Assembly: GCA_036344135.1 (NCBI GenBank)
Contig: JAYYUG010000076.1
Coordinates: forward strand, 1 to 17,176
Direction of reading: 5' to 3'
Source: GCA-002731945 sp036344135
GTDB taxonomy: Bacteria; Pseudomonadota; Alphaproteobacteria; MED-G09
Length of the DNA: 17,176 nt
Shown here: piece by piece, positions 1-7,891 of the stretch
How positions within the stretch are numbered: position 1 is the stretch's first letter
Layout of the letters: each line of letters starts with the position of its first letter
Position numbers and translations under genes: made by a program
Notes under the pieces: generated by a model
The model's input: only the letters and a program-made list of their open reading frames with translations
Told to the model about the DNA's origin: nothing
The model's database searches: none

Positions 1-263
1 ATATTAACTATTCTCGTCCCTATTAATTTTTTTGGTATTATGGATATTGGACGCCAAATATTACCCTTAATATCAAAGATCTCTGAAACAGGGCTTCCTT
101 CTACAATACTTTTTCCTCCTATCAAAATGATGTTATTATCTATTACTGTTGCTACTGTGCCACTCTTAGCTTGAGGCATAGGGATACCCTCTTCCCATTT
201 AGAATTCGCTGGAAATGAAGAAATTAATAGAAGAAATATTAAATATCTTAAACCAATAGCCAT
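1..263 (-). CDS. Exported kelch-repeat protein (N-terminal part, cut by window edge)
   Basis: An open frame begins at the ATG at 261-263 and runs without a stop off the left edge, giving 87 complete codons. The first ~21 residues form a signal peptide: a short basic start (GLRY), a hydrophobic core (LIFLLLISSF) and a likely cut near PANS-K. The mature part has a kelch-like pattern: a MPQAKSGT start, a hydrophobic strand ending in an IIGG-type turn (ILIGGKS), then EIFDIKGNIWRPI, matching the family's 'Y/F-D-x-x-x-x-x-W' blade end. Kelch repeats build beta-propellers used for binding or, in some families, catalysis; the specific role cannot be told. The start codon lies inside the 3' end of mgtE (16-base overlap, different frame), so it is probably translated from the mgtE transcript. 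It could instead be a related propeller such as a YjhT/NanM-like protein; only about one blade is visible. Confidence 0.72.
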   Translation of the reverse strand, partial: MAIGLRYLIFLLLISSFPANSKWEEGIPMPQAKSGTVATVIDNNIILIGGKSIVEGSPVSEIFDIKGNIWRPISIIPKKLIGTRIVN

Positions 264-1621
264 GTAGCCAATCCTAAGAAAGAGAAAAACCCAACTACAT
301 CTGTAACAGTTGTTAGAAAAACGCTTGAAGCCAAGGCTGGATCAACTCCAATTTTATAAAAACCTAAAGGTATTAGGATCCCAGATAAACCTGCAACAAG
401 CATATTAAGTGTCATAGCTATTGCTAGTACAATACCCAAAGGAATATTTTCAAACCAAATAGAACATAAAATACCAACTATAATTGCAAAAAATACACCA
501 TTATAAAAACTTACTAAAATTTCTTTGTTGATTATTCTTCTATAGTTAAGGGGCACTAATTCTCTTGTAGAAATAGATCTCACTGCAATTGTAAGAGTCT
601 GGGTTCCAGCATTGCCCCCCATTGAGGCAACAATTGGCATCAATATTGCTAATGCTACCATCTCTTCAATAGTGCCATCAAACAAGGCTATAACTGTTGA
701 AGCAATAATAGCTGTAAATAAGTTTATAAGTAACCAAGTAAATCTTCCTCTAGACACCCTTAGAGCGCTATCGGTTATGTTTTCATCGCCGACACCACCA
801 AGAAACTTGATATCCTCCCCTGCTTCCTCTTGAATTACGTCAACAATATCATCAGCAGTTATAACACCTATTAACCTACCCCCTTCATCAATGACCGGAG
901 CAGACACCAAATCAAATCTTTCAAATTGATGGGCGACAAGTTCTTTATCCATTTCCGCAGGAATAGCAACTAAATGATCCGATCTTAAATTCTCTAATTT
1001 ATTAGTTCTTTCTGAACGAAGAATATTTGATAAAGACAAAGCTGCAATTGGTTTAAAGGTTGGACCAACTATATAAATCTCATAAAATTCATTAGGTAAA
1101 TTCTTTTCATCCCTTAAAAAATCTATAGTCCTGCCTACATCCCAATCAGGTGGAGTAGCTACGAAATCAAGAGACATTAATCTTCCAGCACTATCATCAG
1201 GATAATTCAAGGATAGCTGAAGTTCTTCACGGTCACTTTTTGAAATTTTATTTAAAATAATGTTTTTGTCATCTTCTTTAAGGTCTTCAATGACATGAAC
1301 AGCGTCATCGGTTTCTAATTTAGGGAGAATTTCTGCTATAAAATTATGACCAAGAAAATTTATTACCTCCTCTCTAGCCCCCTCTTCTAAATCAGATAAA
1401 ATTTCCGGATCAAAATGATCTTTAATAACATTTAAAAAAGATTTTCTTTCTGAAGTTCTAAGTAACTGGATAATATCAGCAATATCAGCCGGAGGTAGCT
1501 CCTCTATAATTTTAATGACACTAGTTCTATTATTGGTATCTACTGAATTCATAATTTCGGAAATTAACGAAGGATCAAATTGATTCTGTGTCTTTCTTAT
1601 GTTCGTCACATCTTTGTTCAT
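248..1621 (-). CDS. mgtE: Magnesium channel/transporter MgtE
   Basis: MgtE is an inner-membrane Mg2+ channel gated by cytosolic Mg2+. The 457 residues have the full family layout: an alpha-helical MgtE N domain (about 15-140), a pair of CBS domains (about 141-265, the second ending in the GVITADDIVDVI pattern), a connecting plug helix, and about five membrane segments from residue 295 to the end. The family signature SMGGNAGTQT is at 333-342. The last membrane helix carries ALASSVFLTTVTD, with Asp441 in the place of the pore Mg2+ ligand known from Thermus MgtE. The ATG at 1619-1621 is preceded by AGGAAG five bases upstream (1627-1632). The gene starts only 20 bases after the 3' end of tRNA-Leu on the same strand, with no terminator between them. 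The downstream kelch gene overlaps its stop. I saw no obvious Mg2+-sensing leader. Confidence 0.96.
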   Translation of the reverse strand: MNKDVTNIRKTQNQFDPSLISEIMNSVDTNNRTSVIKIIEELPPADIADIIQLLRTSERKSFLNVIKDHFDPEILSDLEEGAREEVINFLGHNFIAEILPKLETDDAVHVIEDLKEDDKNIILNKISKSDREELQLSLNYPDDSAGRLMSLDFVATPPDWDVGRTIDFLRDEKNLPNEFYEIYIVGPTFKPIAALSLSNILRSERTNKLENLRSDHLVAIPAEMDKELVAHQFERFDLVSAPVIDEGGRLIGVITADDIVDVIQEEAGEDIKFLGGVGDENITDSALRVSRGRFTWLLINLFTAIIASTVIALFDGTIEEMVALAILMPIVASMGGNAGTQTLTIAVRSISTRELVPLNYRRIINKEILVSFYNGVFFAIIVGILCSIWFENIPLGIVLAIAMTLNMLVAGLSGILIPLGFYKIGVDPALASSVFLTTVTDVVGFFSFLGLATWLLV

Positions 1622-1626
1622 TATAA

Positions 1627-1632
1627 CTTCCT
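1627..1632 (-). promoter_or_regulatory. Ribosome binding site of mgtE
   Basis: AGGAAG on the minus strand, five bases before the mgtE ATG. It lies between the encoded CCA end of tRNA-Leu and the start codon, so the mgtE translation start would survive cleavage of a joint tRNA-mgtE transcript at the tRNA 3' end. Confidence 0.7.
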
Positions 1633-1641
1633 ACAAGATTT

Positions 1642-1728
1642 TGGTGCGGCCGAGAAGACTCGAACTTCCACGGGTTTTACCCCACAGCGACCTCAACGCT
1701 GCGCGTCTACCAGTTCCGCCACGGCCGC
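1642..1728 (-). tRNA. tRNA-Leu (anticodon GAG)
   Basis: On the minus strand the 87 bases fold as a class II tRNA. The acceptor stem GCGGCCG pairs with CGGCCGC and is followed by A and an encoded CCA. The D arm contains the AACTGGTAGAC loop. The anticodon stem CAGCG/CGCTG closes the loop TTGAGGT, giving anticodon GAG at 1692-1694 (reads CUC and CUU). A long variable arm (GGGTAAAACCC core) is typical of tRNA-Leu, and the T arm loop is TTCGAGT. The GC-rich gene stands out from its AT-rich surroundings. It directly precedes mgtE on the same strand. Confidence 0.97.
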
Positions 1729-1804
1729 GAATCATTTCCTTAAATATAACCCTACTTAATAATGAATTGTAATATAATTGACTACAATTTAAATTAACAT
1801 TGAG
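1729..1804. promoter_or_regulatory. Divergent intergenic region between tRNA-Leu and lipB
   Basis: This 76-base AT-rich gap must hold the promoters for tRNA-Leu/mgtE (minus) and lipB (plus). On the minus strand a TATATT -10-like hexamer lies about 20 bases upstream of the tRNA, but I find no good -35 partner. A 7-base inverted repeat, AATTGTA (1765-1771) and TACAATT (1783-1789), is centred in the gap. In sequence this AT-rich it could be chance. Confidence 0.3.
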
Positions 1805-2479
1805 ATGACAAGAGACAGAATTGAATATTTTATTGAGAAACAGTCCATAAGTTACCCCTTTGCCATAAAATTTATGGAAAGTAAGGTAGAAAAAATAAAA
1901 TCAGGTTTATCTAAAGAATTTGTATGGTTTTTAGAGCATAATGAAATATATACTGCTGGAACTAGCGCTAGAAATGAAGATCTTTTAGATTCTAAAAAAT
2001 TCCCCATCTACCAAACAAATAGAGGGGGTCAATATACTTATCACGGTCCGGGCCAAAGAATAATTTACCTTATGTTAGATTTGAAACGAAGAGGATACAA
2101 TATCAGAAAATTTATAAATCAATTGGAATCTTGGATTATCAAATCTCTGAAAACTATTGATATTGAATCTCATACCAATCAAGATAAAATAGGAATCTGG
2201 GTTGCCAAAAAAATTGGGCATAAGCTGTTAGAAGAAAAAATTGCTTCAATAGGCTTAAGAGTAAGAAAAGGAATAACATTCCACGGAATTAGCTTAAATG
2301 TTAATCCTAATCTAGAAAATTATAAAGGTATAAAACCTTGTGGCTATAGCTCTGAAGAAACCACTAGTATAGAAGATATAGGAATAAAGATATCCCAAAA
2401 AGAACTAGATGAAGCACTTATTAAAAATTTCGAAAAAGTATTTAAAGCGGAATTATTACTTACTCAAACTCTATCATAA
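1805..2479 (+). CDS. lipB: Octanoyl-[acyl-carrier protein]:protein N-octanoyltransferase LipB
   Basis: LipB moves the octanoyl group from octanoyl-ACP to lipoyl domains of the 2-oxoacid dehydrogenases and GcvH, the first step of lipoate synthesis; LipA then adds sulfur. The 224-residue length fits the family. The signature NRGGQYTYHGPGQ is at 72-84. The catalytic lysine lies in KIASIG (Lys145) and the catalytic cysteine in KPCG (Cys179), equivalent to Lys135 and Cys169 of E. coli LipB. The ATG at 1805 has no clear Shine-Dalgarno sequence. The final 20 bases overlap the end of pccA on the other strand, so both genes share their coding 3' ends. LipA is not in the window. The 35 residues after the last conserved block are lysine- and glutamate-rich. 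Confidence 0.96.
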   Translation: MTRDRIEYFIEKQSISYPFAIKFMESKVEKIKSGLSKEFVWFLEHNEIYTAGTSARNEDLLDSKKFPIYQTNRGGQYTYHGPGQRIIYLMLDLKRRGYNIRKFINQLESWIIKSLKTIDIESHTNQDKIGIWVAKKIGHKLLEEKIASIGLRVRKGITFHGISLNVNPNLENYKGIKPCGYSSEETTSIEDIGIKISQKELDEALIKNFEKVFKAELLLTQTLS

Positions 2480-4445
2480 TTTGATCTGATGCAAGGCTAT
2501 CTCCCTCAGCGCAATACACCTTCTTTATTTTTCCTGATATATCAGATTTAATTATATTCTCCATTTTCATAGCCTCCACTGTAAAAAGCGTGTCTCCCAT
2601 CTCTATTTCTTGACCCTCTGAAATATTGACAGAAACAACAAGGCCGGGCATAGGACATTTAATTATCTTTTCGTCGAACTTTTTTTCTTTCTCAATCATG
2701 TGCTTAGAAAGATCAAAAGCCTGCTTTGTAAATATAGAAATTTTATCGGAAAATCCAAGACCTTCAATAAGATAACCCAAGATAATTTTTTCAACCTTAA
2801 AACTATAAAGATCATTATCGATAGAAATATCGATTAATTTATCTCCTGGACACCATTTAGATTCTAGAGAAATAACACTATCTTCATATTCTATTATTAC
2901 GTTTTCAAGCCTATCATATGTTCTTAATTCGTAAATATAAGAGCCAACCTTAGTAACCAATGATTTTTCGTAAAAAATATTAGAGGATCTTTTTTTTATT
3001 AAACGTGACTGCTCTTTAACATATAAGTAAACGGCGACAAGTGAGTACAAAAATGCATCTTCATTATTATCAATTTTTGATGAAAAACCTTCTGGGTAAG
3101 ATTCATCAATAAAATCCGTATTAATATCTCCCGAAATGAATCTTTTATTTCTTACAATAGAGGTTAGAAAATTAACATTATTTTCAATCCCTTTAATGAC
3201 ATAATTATCTAAGGCTTTTTGCATTCTTACAGTTGCTTCTTCTCTATCTACGCCATAGGTACACAATTTTGAGATCATTGGGTCGTAGTAAATTGATATT
3301 TCATCTCCCTCCTGAACACCTGTATCATTTCTTATACCCTCAATCTCTCCAGAGGAGGTATTTGGAGGAATATAAACCTTTAATCTCCCTGTAGAAGGCA
3401 TGAAATTCCTTTCAGGATCTTCAGCATAAATTCTTGCTTCAATTGCCCATCCATTAAATTGAATATCTTCTTGTTTGATTCTTAGTTCTTCACCAGAAGC
3501 GATCCTTATCATCTCCTCAACAAGATCGAGATTAGTTACCAATTCAGTTACAGGGTGTTCTACTTGAAGGCGTGTATTCATCTCTAAGAAGTAAAAATCT
3601 TTATTTTGATCAACAATAAACTCTACTGTACCTGCGCTTGCATATCCTACAGTTTCTGACAGCTTCTTGGCTTGCTCGCCCATCTCATTTCTTAAATATT
3701 CATCTACAAAGCTACTGGGCGACTCTTCAATAATCTTTTGATTACGCCTTTGAATAGAACATTCTCTTTCTCCGAGATGAATAACGTTTCCGTATGTGTC
3801 AGCTAATATCTGTATCTCTATGTGACGAGGCTTTTCTATATACTTTTCTATAAAAATTCTATCATCACCAAAACTTGACTTAGCTTCATTTATTGATGAA
3901 TTAAATGCATCTTCAATATCTGCCTCACTTTTAGCAATCCTCATACCTTTCCCCCCGCCTCCTGCAGATGCCTTAACCATTACTGGAAAACCTACTTCTT
4001 TGGCTATTTTTTTAGCATCTTTGAAATTATTTATTATGTCTTTAGATCCAGGTATAGTATTTATTCCAGAATCTTCAGCAAAGATTTTGGATTCTATTTT
4101 ATCACCCATAATTCTAATAGCCTCTGAAGGGGGACCTATAAAAGTTAATCCTTCTCTTTCTATTTGATTCACGAAAGAATAGTTTTCTGAGAGAAAACCA
4201 TAACCTGGATGTATGGCTTCTGCGCCTGATTTTAAACACACCTCAATAATTTTTTCTAAAGATAAATACGATTCAGTTGCAACCGATGGTCCAATAAAAA
4301 AAGATTCATCAGCATTTCTTACGTGAAGGGAATCTTTATCAGCATCAGAAAATACCGCTACAGAAGAAATATTTAATTTTTTGCAAGTCTGAATGATTCT
4401 ATTAGCAATCTCACCACGATTAGCAATTAAAATTTTCTTAAACAT
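2460..4445 (-). CDS. pccA: Propionyl-CoA carboxylase alpha chain (biotin carboxylase and biotin carrier)
   Basis: This subunit carboxylates its own biotin with ATP and bicarbonate; with PccB it turns propionyl-CoA into methylmalonyl-CoA, used in odd-chain fatty acid and branched amino acid breakdown. Numbered from the ATG at 4445, the biotin carboxylase covers about 1-450: the N-terminal LIANRGEIA, the ATP-grasp glycine loop GGGGKGMR (162-169) and the active-site stretch FLEMNTRLQVEHPVTE (286-301). A middle region (about 490-585) fits the PCC BT domain that docks PccB. The C-terminal biotinyl domain ends the protein, with the biotin lysine in EAMKMEN (Lys627). Length 661 is typical of PccA. 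A TTG start one codon upstream (4448) is possible, but the ATG matches family starts. It follows pccB by seven bases. Acetyl-CoA or methylcrotonyl-CoA carboxylase is less likely because the partner is PccB-like. Confidence 0.94.
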   Translation of the reverse strand: MFKKILIANRGEIANRIIQTCKKLNISSVAVFSDADKDSLHVRNADESFFIGPSVATESYLSLEKIIEVCLKSGAEAIHPGYGFLSENYSFVNQIEREGLTFIGPPSEAIRIMGDKIESKIFAEDSGINTIPGSKDIINNFKDAKKIAKEVGFPVMVKASAGGGGKGMRIAKSEADIEDAFNSSINEAKSSFGDDRIFIEKYIEKPRHIEIQILADTYGNVIHLGERECSIQRRNQKIIEESPSSFVDEYLRNEMGEQAKKLSETVGYASAGTVEFIVDQNKDFYFLEMNTRLQVEHPVTELVTNLDLVEEMIRIASGEELRIKQEDIQFNGWAIEARIYAEDPERNFMPSTGRLKVYIPPNTSSGEIEGIRNDTGVQEGDEISIYYDPMISKLCTYGVDREEATVRMQKALDNYVIKGIENNVNFLTSIVRNKRFISGDINTDFIDESYPEGFSSKIDNNEDAFLYSLVAVYLYVKEQSRLIKKRSSNIFYEKSLVTKVGSYIYELRTYDRLENVIIEYEDSVISLESKWCPGDKLIDISIDNDLYSFKVEKIILGYLIEGLGFSDKISIFTKQAFDLSKHMIEKEKKFDEKIIKCPMPGLVVSVNISEGQEIEMGDTLFTVEAMKMENIIKSDISGKIKKVYCAEGDSLASDQIMIEFE

Positions 4446-4452
4446 CAATAAC

Positions 4453-5985
4453 TCACAACGGAAGGTTGTCGTGCTTTTTCCATGGGTTGGACAATTTTTT
4501 ATTTCTTAATAATTTCAGAGCTTTTCCTATTCTGGGCCTTATATTTCTTGGCATGATGACATCATCGATATAACCTCGTTCTGCCGCAACAAAAGGATTT
4601 AGTAACCTATCTTCATAAAATTCAGTGTGTTTTTGTATCTTTTTTGTATCCTTAATATCATTTCTGTAAAGTATCTCAACCGCTCCCTTTGCTCCCATAA
4701 CCGCAATCTCAGCGCTCGGTAAAGCATAATTAATATCCCCTCTTAGATGTTTAGGAGCCATGACGCAATATGCACCTCCATAAGCTTTTCTGGTAATTAC
4801 TGTAACCTTAGGTACAGTCGCTTCTGCATACGCATATAAAAGTTTGGCTCCATTTTTTATTAAGCCTCCGTATTCTTGATCAGTTCCAGGAAGGAAACCA
4901 GGAACATCAACAAAAGTAACCAAAGGTATAGAAAAAGCATCACAAAACCTTACAAATCTAGCCCCTTTCCTGCTCGCATCCGAATCTAAAACCCCAGCAA
5001 GAAATAAAGGCTGATTACCTATTAAACCAACAGTATGTCCATCAACCCTTCCAAAACCAATAACAATATTCTGAGCAAAGTTTTCTTGAATCTCAAAGAA
5101 ATCACCTTCATCTATAACTTTAGTAATTAACTCCTTAATATCGTATGGTGAATTTGAGCTTGCTGGAATTAAAGTATCTAGACTAGGTTCTGATCTTTTA
5201 ATGCTATCACTTGTTTCACGAGTTGAGCCCTTTGAAATATTACTAGAAGGTAGGAAATCAATAAATCTACGCATTTCAGAAATCATTTCTATATCATTAT
5301 CGTAAGCACCATCAGCTACAGAAGATTTCGTAGTATGAACCTCAGCCCCACCCAATTGATCCGCTGTAACTTCTTCATTAGTAACAGTCTTAACAACATC
5401 TGGTCCGGTTACAAACATATAAGAGGTATCTCTTACCATAAATATAAAATCTGTTAATGCAGGAGAATATACGTCTCCTCCCGCACAAGGCCCCATTATT
5501 AAAGAAATTTGTGGTATTACGCCTGAAGCAAGAACATTTCGTTGAAAAACTTCTGCATAACCTCCAAGAGCATCAATCCCTTCTTGAATCCTTGCACCTC
5601 CAGCATCTAACACTCCAATTAAAGGTGCATTGTTCTTAACTGCCATATCTTGTATTTTATTAATTTTTTTGGAGTGTGCTAAAGATAAGGATCCACCGAA
5701 AACTGTAAAATCTTTGACATATAAAAATACGGTCCTTCCATTTATCTCACCGGAACCAATTACAACCCCATCGCCTGGAATTTTATTTTTCTCCATTCCA
5801 AACTCATGACTGTCGTGTTCGACAAACATGTCATATTCTTCAAACGATTCTTCATCTAAAAGAAGGCTTATTCTTTCCCTAGCTGTTAATTTTCCTTTAG
5901 AATGTTGAGATTCTATTCTTTTTTGACCGCCGCCAAGTTTTGCTTTTTCTCTCCTATCTTCTAATTCCTTTAAAATATCTTCCAT
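4453..5985 (-). CDS. pccB: Propionyl-CoA carboxylase beta chain (carboxyltransferase)
   Basis: The carboxyltransferase subunit moves CO2 from carboxybiotin on PccA to propionyl-CoA. The 510 residues make two crotonase-fold halves. The N-terminal half has KLTARERISLLLDE, the acyl-CoA oxyanion stretch DAGGARIQEG and GPCAGGDVYSPALTDF. The C-terminal half has the biotin-site stretch FVDVPGFLPGTDQEYGG followed by ITRKAYGGAYCVM. The late block GDINYALPSAEIAVMGAKGA is the PccB pattern and is unlike methylcrotonyl-CoA carboxylase beta chains. The ATG at 5985 has a weak AGAAAG upstream. The gene follows rluC by 19 bases and precedes pccA by seven bases, so crcB-rluC-pccB-pccA reads as one operon. Methylmalonyl-CoA epimerase and mutase genes are not in the window. 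Confidence 0.95.
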   Translation of the reverse strand: MEDILKELEDRREKAKLGGGQKRIESQHSKGKLTARERISLLLDEESFEEYDMFVEHDSHEFGMEKNKIPGDGVVIGSGEINGRTVFLYVKDFTVFGGSLSLAHSKKINKIQDMAVKNNAPLIGVLDAGGARIQEGIDALGGYAEVFQRNVLASGVIPQISLIMGPCAGGDVYSPALTDFIFMVRDTSYMFVTGPDVVKTVTNEEVTADQLGGAEVHTTKSSVADGAYDNDIEMISEMRRFIDFLPSSNISKGSTRETSDSIKRSEPSLDTLIPASSNSPYDIKELITKVIDEGDFFEIQENFAQNIVIGFGRVDGHTVGLIGNQPLFLAGVLDSDASRKGARFVRFCDAFSIPLVTFVDVPGFLPGTDQEYGGLIKNGAKLLYAYAEATVPKVTVITRKAYGGAYCVMAPKHLRGDINYALPSAEIAVMGAKGAVEILYRNDIKDTKKIQKHTEFYEDRLLNPFVAAERGYIDDVIMPRNIRPRIGKALKLLRNKKLSNPWKKHDNLPL

Positions 5986-6004
5986 GCTAACTTTCTAAAA
6001 TAAA

Positions 6005-6919
6005 TTATTTAAATCCACTAAAATCTGATTTCATAGGTAGGTTATACTTTTCCCATGTCTTGACCATATGAATAGGTAAGGAAGCTTCAAAAAAAAACTT
6101 TTTCCCATCAAGATCGCTAAATTCAATACTTCTACTATGTAGATGCAAACCATTATTGCTTTCTTTGAAGAGATTGTCATATTTTTTATCACCTAAAATT
6201 GGGGCACCCATTGATTTAGAATGAATCCTAATTTGATGATTTCTTCCGGTTATAGGACGAAAAATTATCCAGTTTAATTTATTATTTATTTTCATATATT
6301 TATGATAATAAGTTAAAGAGCTGTAAAGCTTTTTACTATTTCTTCCTCTTATATCAATATTAATAATCCCATTTTTTTTATGGAAATTTCCATTTGTTAT
6401 AGCCCAATAATGTTTGGTTATCTTTTTCATCTTAAAGGCATAAGTTAGATAATTTGCTGTCTTTCGATTTTTAGCCACAAGTAAGACACCCGATGTTTCT
6501 TTGTCTAATCTATGGACTAATCTTGGTTGTATACTTTTGTAAGATGACTTAAGAATTCCATCCAAGTGCTTATGGATTTTTGTTCCTCCCTGCACAGCTA
6601 TATTTGGAGGTTTGTTTATAGCTAAAAAATTCTTATCCTCATAAATTATATATTTCTTTATTTGTTCTTTTGCTGAAGATTGGTAAGAGAATTTTTCGAT
6701 AACTTTATATTCTTCAAGAAAAGGAGGAACCCTTATTAAGGCTCCAATCTCCAATTTAAAATTCGACTTTATTCTTTTGCTATCTACCCTAATCTGTCCT
6801 GTTCTTAGTATTTTTTCTAAATTATTATGAGATAGTTTTGGAAAATGTATTTTTATCCATCTATCAATTCGAACTCCTGAAAGATCTTCTTCAACTTTAT
6901 AGAGGTTTTTATCTTTCAT
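6005..6919 (-). CDS. rluC: Large-subunit rRNA pseudouridine synthase, RluC type
   Basis: RluC-type enzymes convert uridines 955, 2504 and 2580 (E. coli numbering) of 23S rRNA to pseudouridine. The 304 residues begin with an S4 RNA-binding domain (about 13-65; GVRIDRWIKIHFP, then ILRTGQIRVD). The RsuA/RluA catalytic domain follows. Its active-site motif RLVHRLDKETSG contains the catalytic Asp139, and TGRNHQIRIH (224-233) is the second family motif. The ATG overlaps the crcB stop in an ATGA arrangement (6916-6919), indicating translational coupling; crcB next to rluC is an arrangement I know from alphaproteobacteria. The protein is rich in lysine and asparagine, in line with the low GC. RluD is the alternative, but the S4-containing length and the context favour RluC. 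Confidence 0.9.
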   Translation of the reverse strand: MKDKNLYKVEEDLSGVRIDRWIKIHFPKLSHNNLEKILRTGQIRVDSKRIKSNFKLEIGALIRVPPFLEEYKVIEKFSYQSSAKEQIKKYIIYEDKNFLAINKPPNIAVQGGTKIHKHLDGILKSSYKSIQPRLVHRLDKETSGVLLVAKNRKTANYLTYAFKMKKITKHYWAITNGNFHKKNGIINIDIRGRNSKKLYSSLTYYHKYMKINNKLNWIIFRPITGRNHQIRIHSKSMGAPILGDKKYDNLFKESNNGLHLHSRSIEFSDLDGKKFFFEASLPIHMVKTWEKYNLPMKSDFSGFK

Positions 6920-7287
6920 GAATTCAAGAATTTGATAAAAAGAAAACCGGCGAGAAGAAAGAGAATAGATATAAACACAGAAGAAAGTATGTATAAAATT
7001 GATAACAAATAATCTCTATTAAAAAGCATATTTATTACATCTAAAGAAAAAGCTGAGAAAGTTGTATATCCACCAAGTAAACCTACGGATAGAAATAATT
7101 TAAATTCTTCAGAAAGAAAATCTTTAGAAATAAAAAAAACAATACCCATTAAAAAGGAGCCTGTAATATTTACAAAGAGTGTTCCCCATGGGAAGGTAGT
7201 TAGAGAGAAAGATGAAAATAAGATACCAATAGAATAACGAAAAACGGACCCCAATGCACCCCCAATAGCAACCAAAATAAAAGACAA
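6916..7287 (-). CDS. crcB: Fluoride channel CrcB (Fluc)
   Basis: CrcB is a small inner-membrane protein that forms a dual-topology dimer and lets fluoride out of the cell. The 123 residues have four hydrophobic segments and the family motifs GGALGSVFRY (9-18), a conserved Asn40 followed by TGS, and GGYTTFSAFS (72-81), which holds the TTFS bend and pore-lining phenylalanines. The start is TTG at 7285-7287, supported by AGGAG six bases upstream. The next in-frame methionine, at residue 47, would lose the first membrane segment. I looked for a fluoride (crcB-motif) riboswitch in the 82 bases upstream and saw none. It is the first gene of the crcB-rluC-pccB-pccA run. Confidence 0.94.
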   Translation of the reverse strand: MSFILVAIGGALGSVFRYSIGILFSSFSLTTFPWGTLFVNITGSFLMGIVFFISKDFLSEEFKLFLSVGLLGGYTTFSAFSLDVINMLFNRDYLLSILYILSSVFISILFLLAGFLFIKFLNS

Positions 7288-7293
7288 CGATTT

Positions 7294-7298
7294 CTCCT
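7294..7298 (-). promoter_or_regulatory. Ribosome binding site that decides the TTG start of crcB
   Basis: AGGAG on the minus strand with a six-base spacer to TTG at 7287. No ATG or GTG lies at a suitable distance, so this site makes the TTG start convincing. Confidence 0.75.
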
Positions 7299-7299
7299 G

Positions 7300-7321
7300 T
7301 TTTAATAATACGATATTAAAA
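7300..7321. promoter_or_regulatory. Inverted repeat between crcB and the GNAT gene, possible operator
   Basis: Perfect 8-base arms TTTTAATA (7300-7307) and TATTAAAA (7314-7321) are separated by ATACGA. The repeat lies immediately upstream of the crcB ribosome binding site and about 50 bases before the GNAT start, in an 82-base divergent gap. The position suits an operator or overlapping -10 elements. AT-rich chance symmetry is a real alternative. Confidence 0.35.
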
Positions 7322-7369
7322 TAAAGGATGGCATAATAAAGAAGTATTTAAAAAATAAAATGTGAACAT

Positions 7370-7891
7370 ATGGAAGCAACTAAAAGAATAAACGAAACGA
7401 CTGTTACATGGTTAAAGTATGTTGGAGAGTTTAATTTTAATTCTCCAAAAATTTCTAATATCAAATTAGTTCACGAAAAAAATATTGATTTAATCGATTA
7501 TAAGAATATTTATCATAACGTAGGTAGAAAATACGGATGGGTAAGTAGATTAAATATTAAAGATAATGAACTACTACAGATTATAAAAAGTAATGGAGTT
7601 GAGATTTTTTTTCTCAAAAAATATAATAAAAATATAGGATTTCTTGAATTGGACTATAGGGATAACATCGAAATGAGAATTGTACACTTAGGATTAATAG
7701 AAAAATATATTGGTCAAGGGTTAGGAAAATTTCTTCTTCACACCGCTTTAAAGTTTGCTAAAAATATTGAAATAAACTCAGTAGTTCTCCAAACAAATAC
7801 ACTTGACCATCCAAGAGCACTTGCTTTTTATCAACACAATGGATTTGTTCCTTTTGCAAGAAGAAATGCAAAAATTATTAAGGCAATCTAA
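7370..7891 (+). CDS. GNAT-family N-acetyltransferase
   Basis: This is a predicted cytoplasmic acetyltransferase using acetyl-CoA; the substrate is unknown. In the 173 residues the GNAT core is at about 75-165. Motif A is LGLIEKYIGQGLGKFLL, in which GQGLGK (115-120) is the Q/RxxGxG/A pyrophosphate loop. Motif B is in TLDHPRALAFYQHNGF (144-159), with the usual tyrosine followed by NGF. From memory it resembles a group of alphaproteobacterial GNAT proteins with the same TLDHPRAL stretch. The ATG at 7370 has no clear ribosome binding site. The stop is followed at once by the start of the ModA-like gene (TAA then ATG), so the two are probably co-transcribed and coupled. Confidence 0.85.
   Translation: MEATKRINETTVTWLKYVGEFNFNSPKISNIKLVHEKNIDLIDYKNIYHNVGRKYGWVSRLNIKDNELLQIIKSNGVEIFFLKKYNKNIGFLELDYRDNIEMRIVHLGLIEKYIGQGLGKFLLHTALKFAKNIEINSVVLQTNTLDHPRALAFYQHNGFVPFARRNAKIIKAI

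Noticed and set aside
1765..1789. Inverted repeat AATTGTA/TACAATT as a defined operator before lipB
   Set aside because: The arms are short with an 11-base spacer in very AT-rich DNA; chance is likely, so it is only noted within the intergenic entry.
5457..5639. Plus-strand 60-residue open frame inside pccB
   Set aside because: It is the shadow of a conserved carboxyltransferase stretch, with no ribosome binding site or family pattern.
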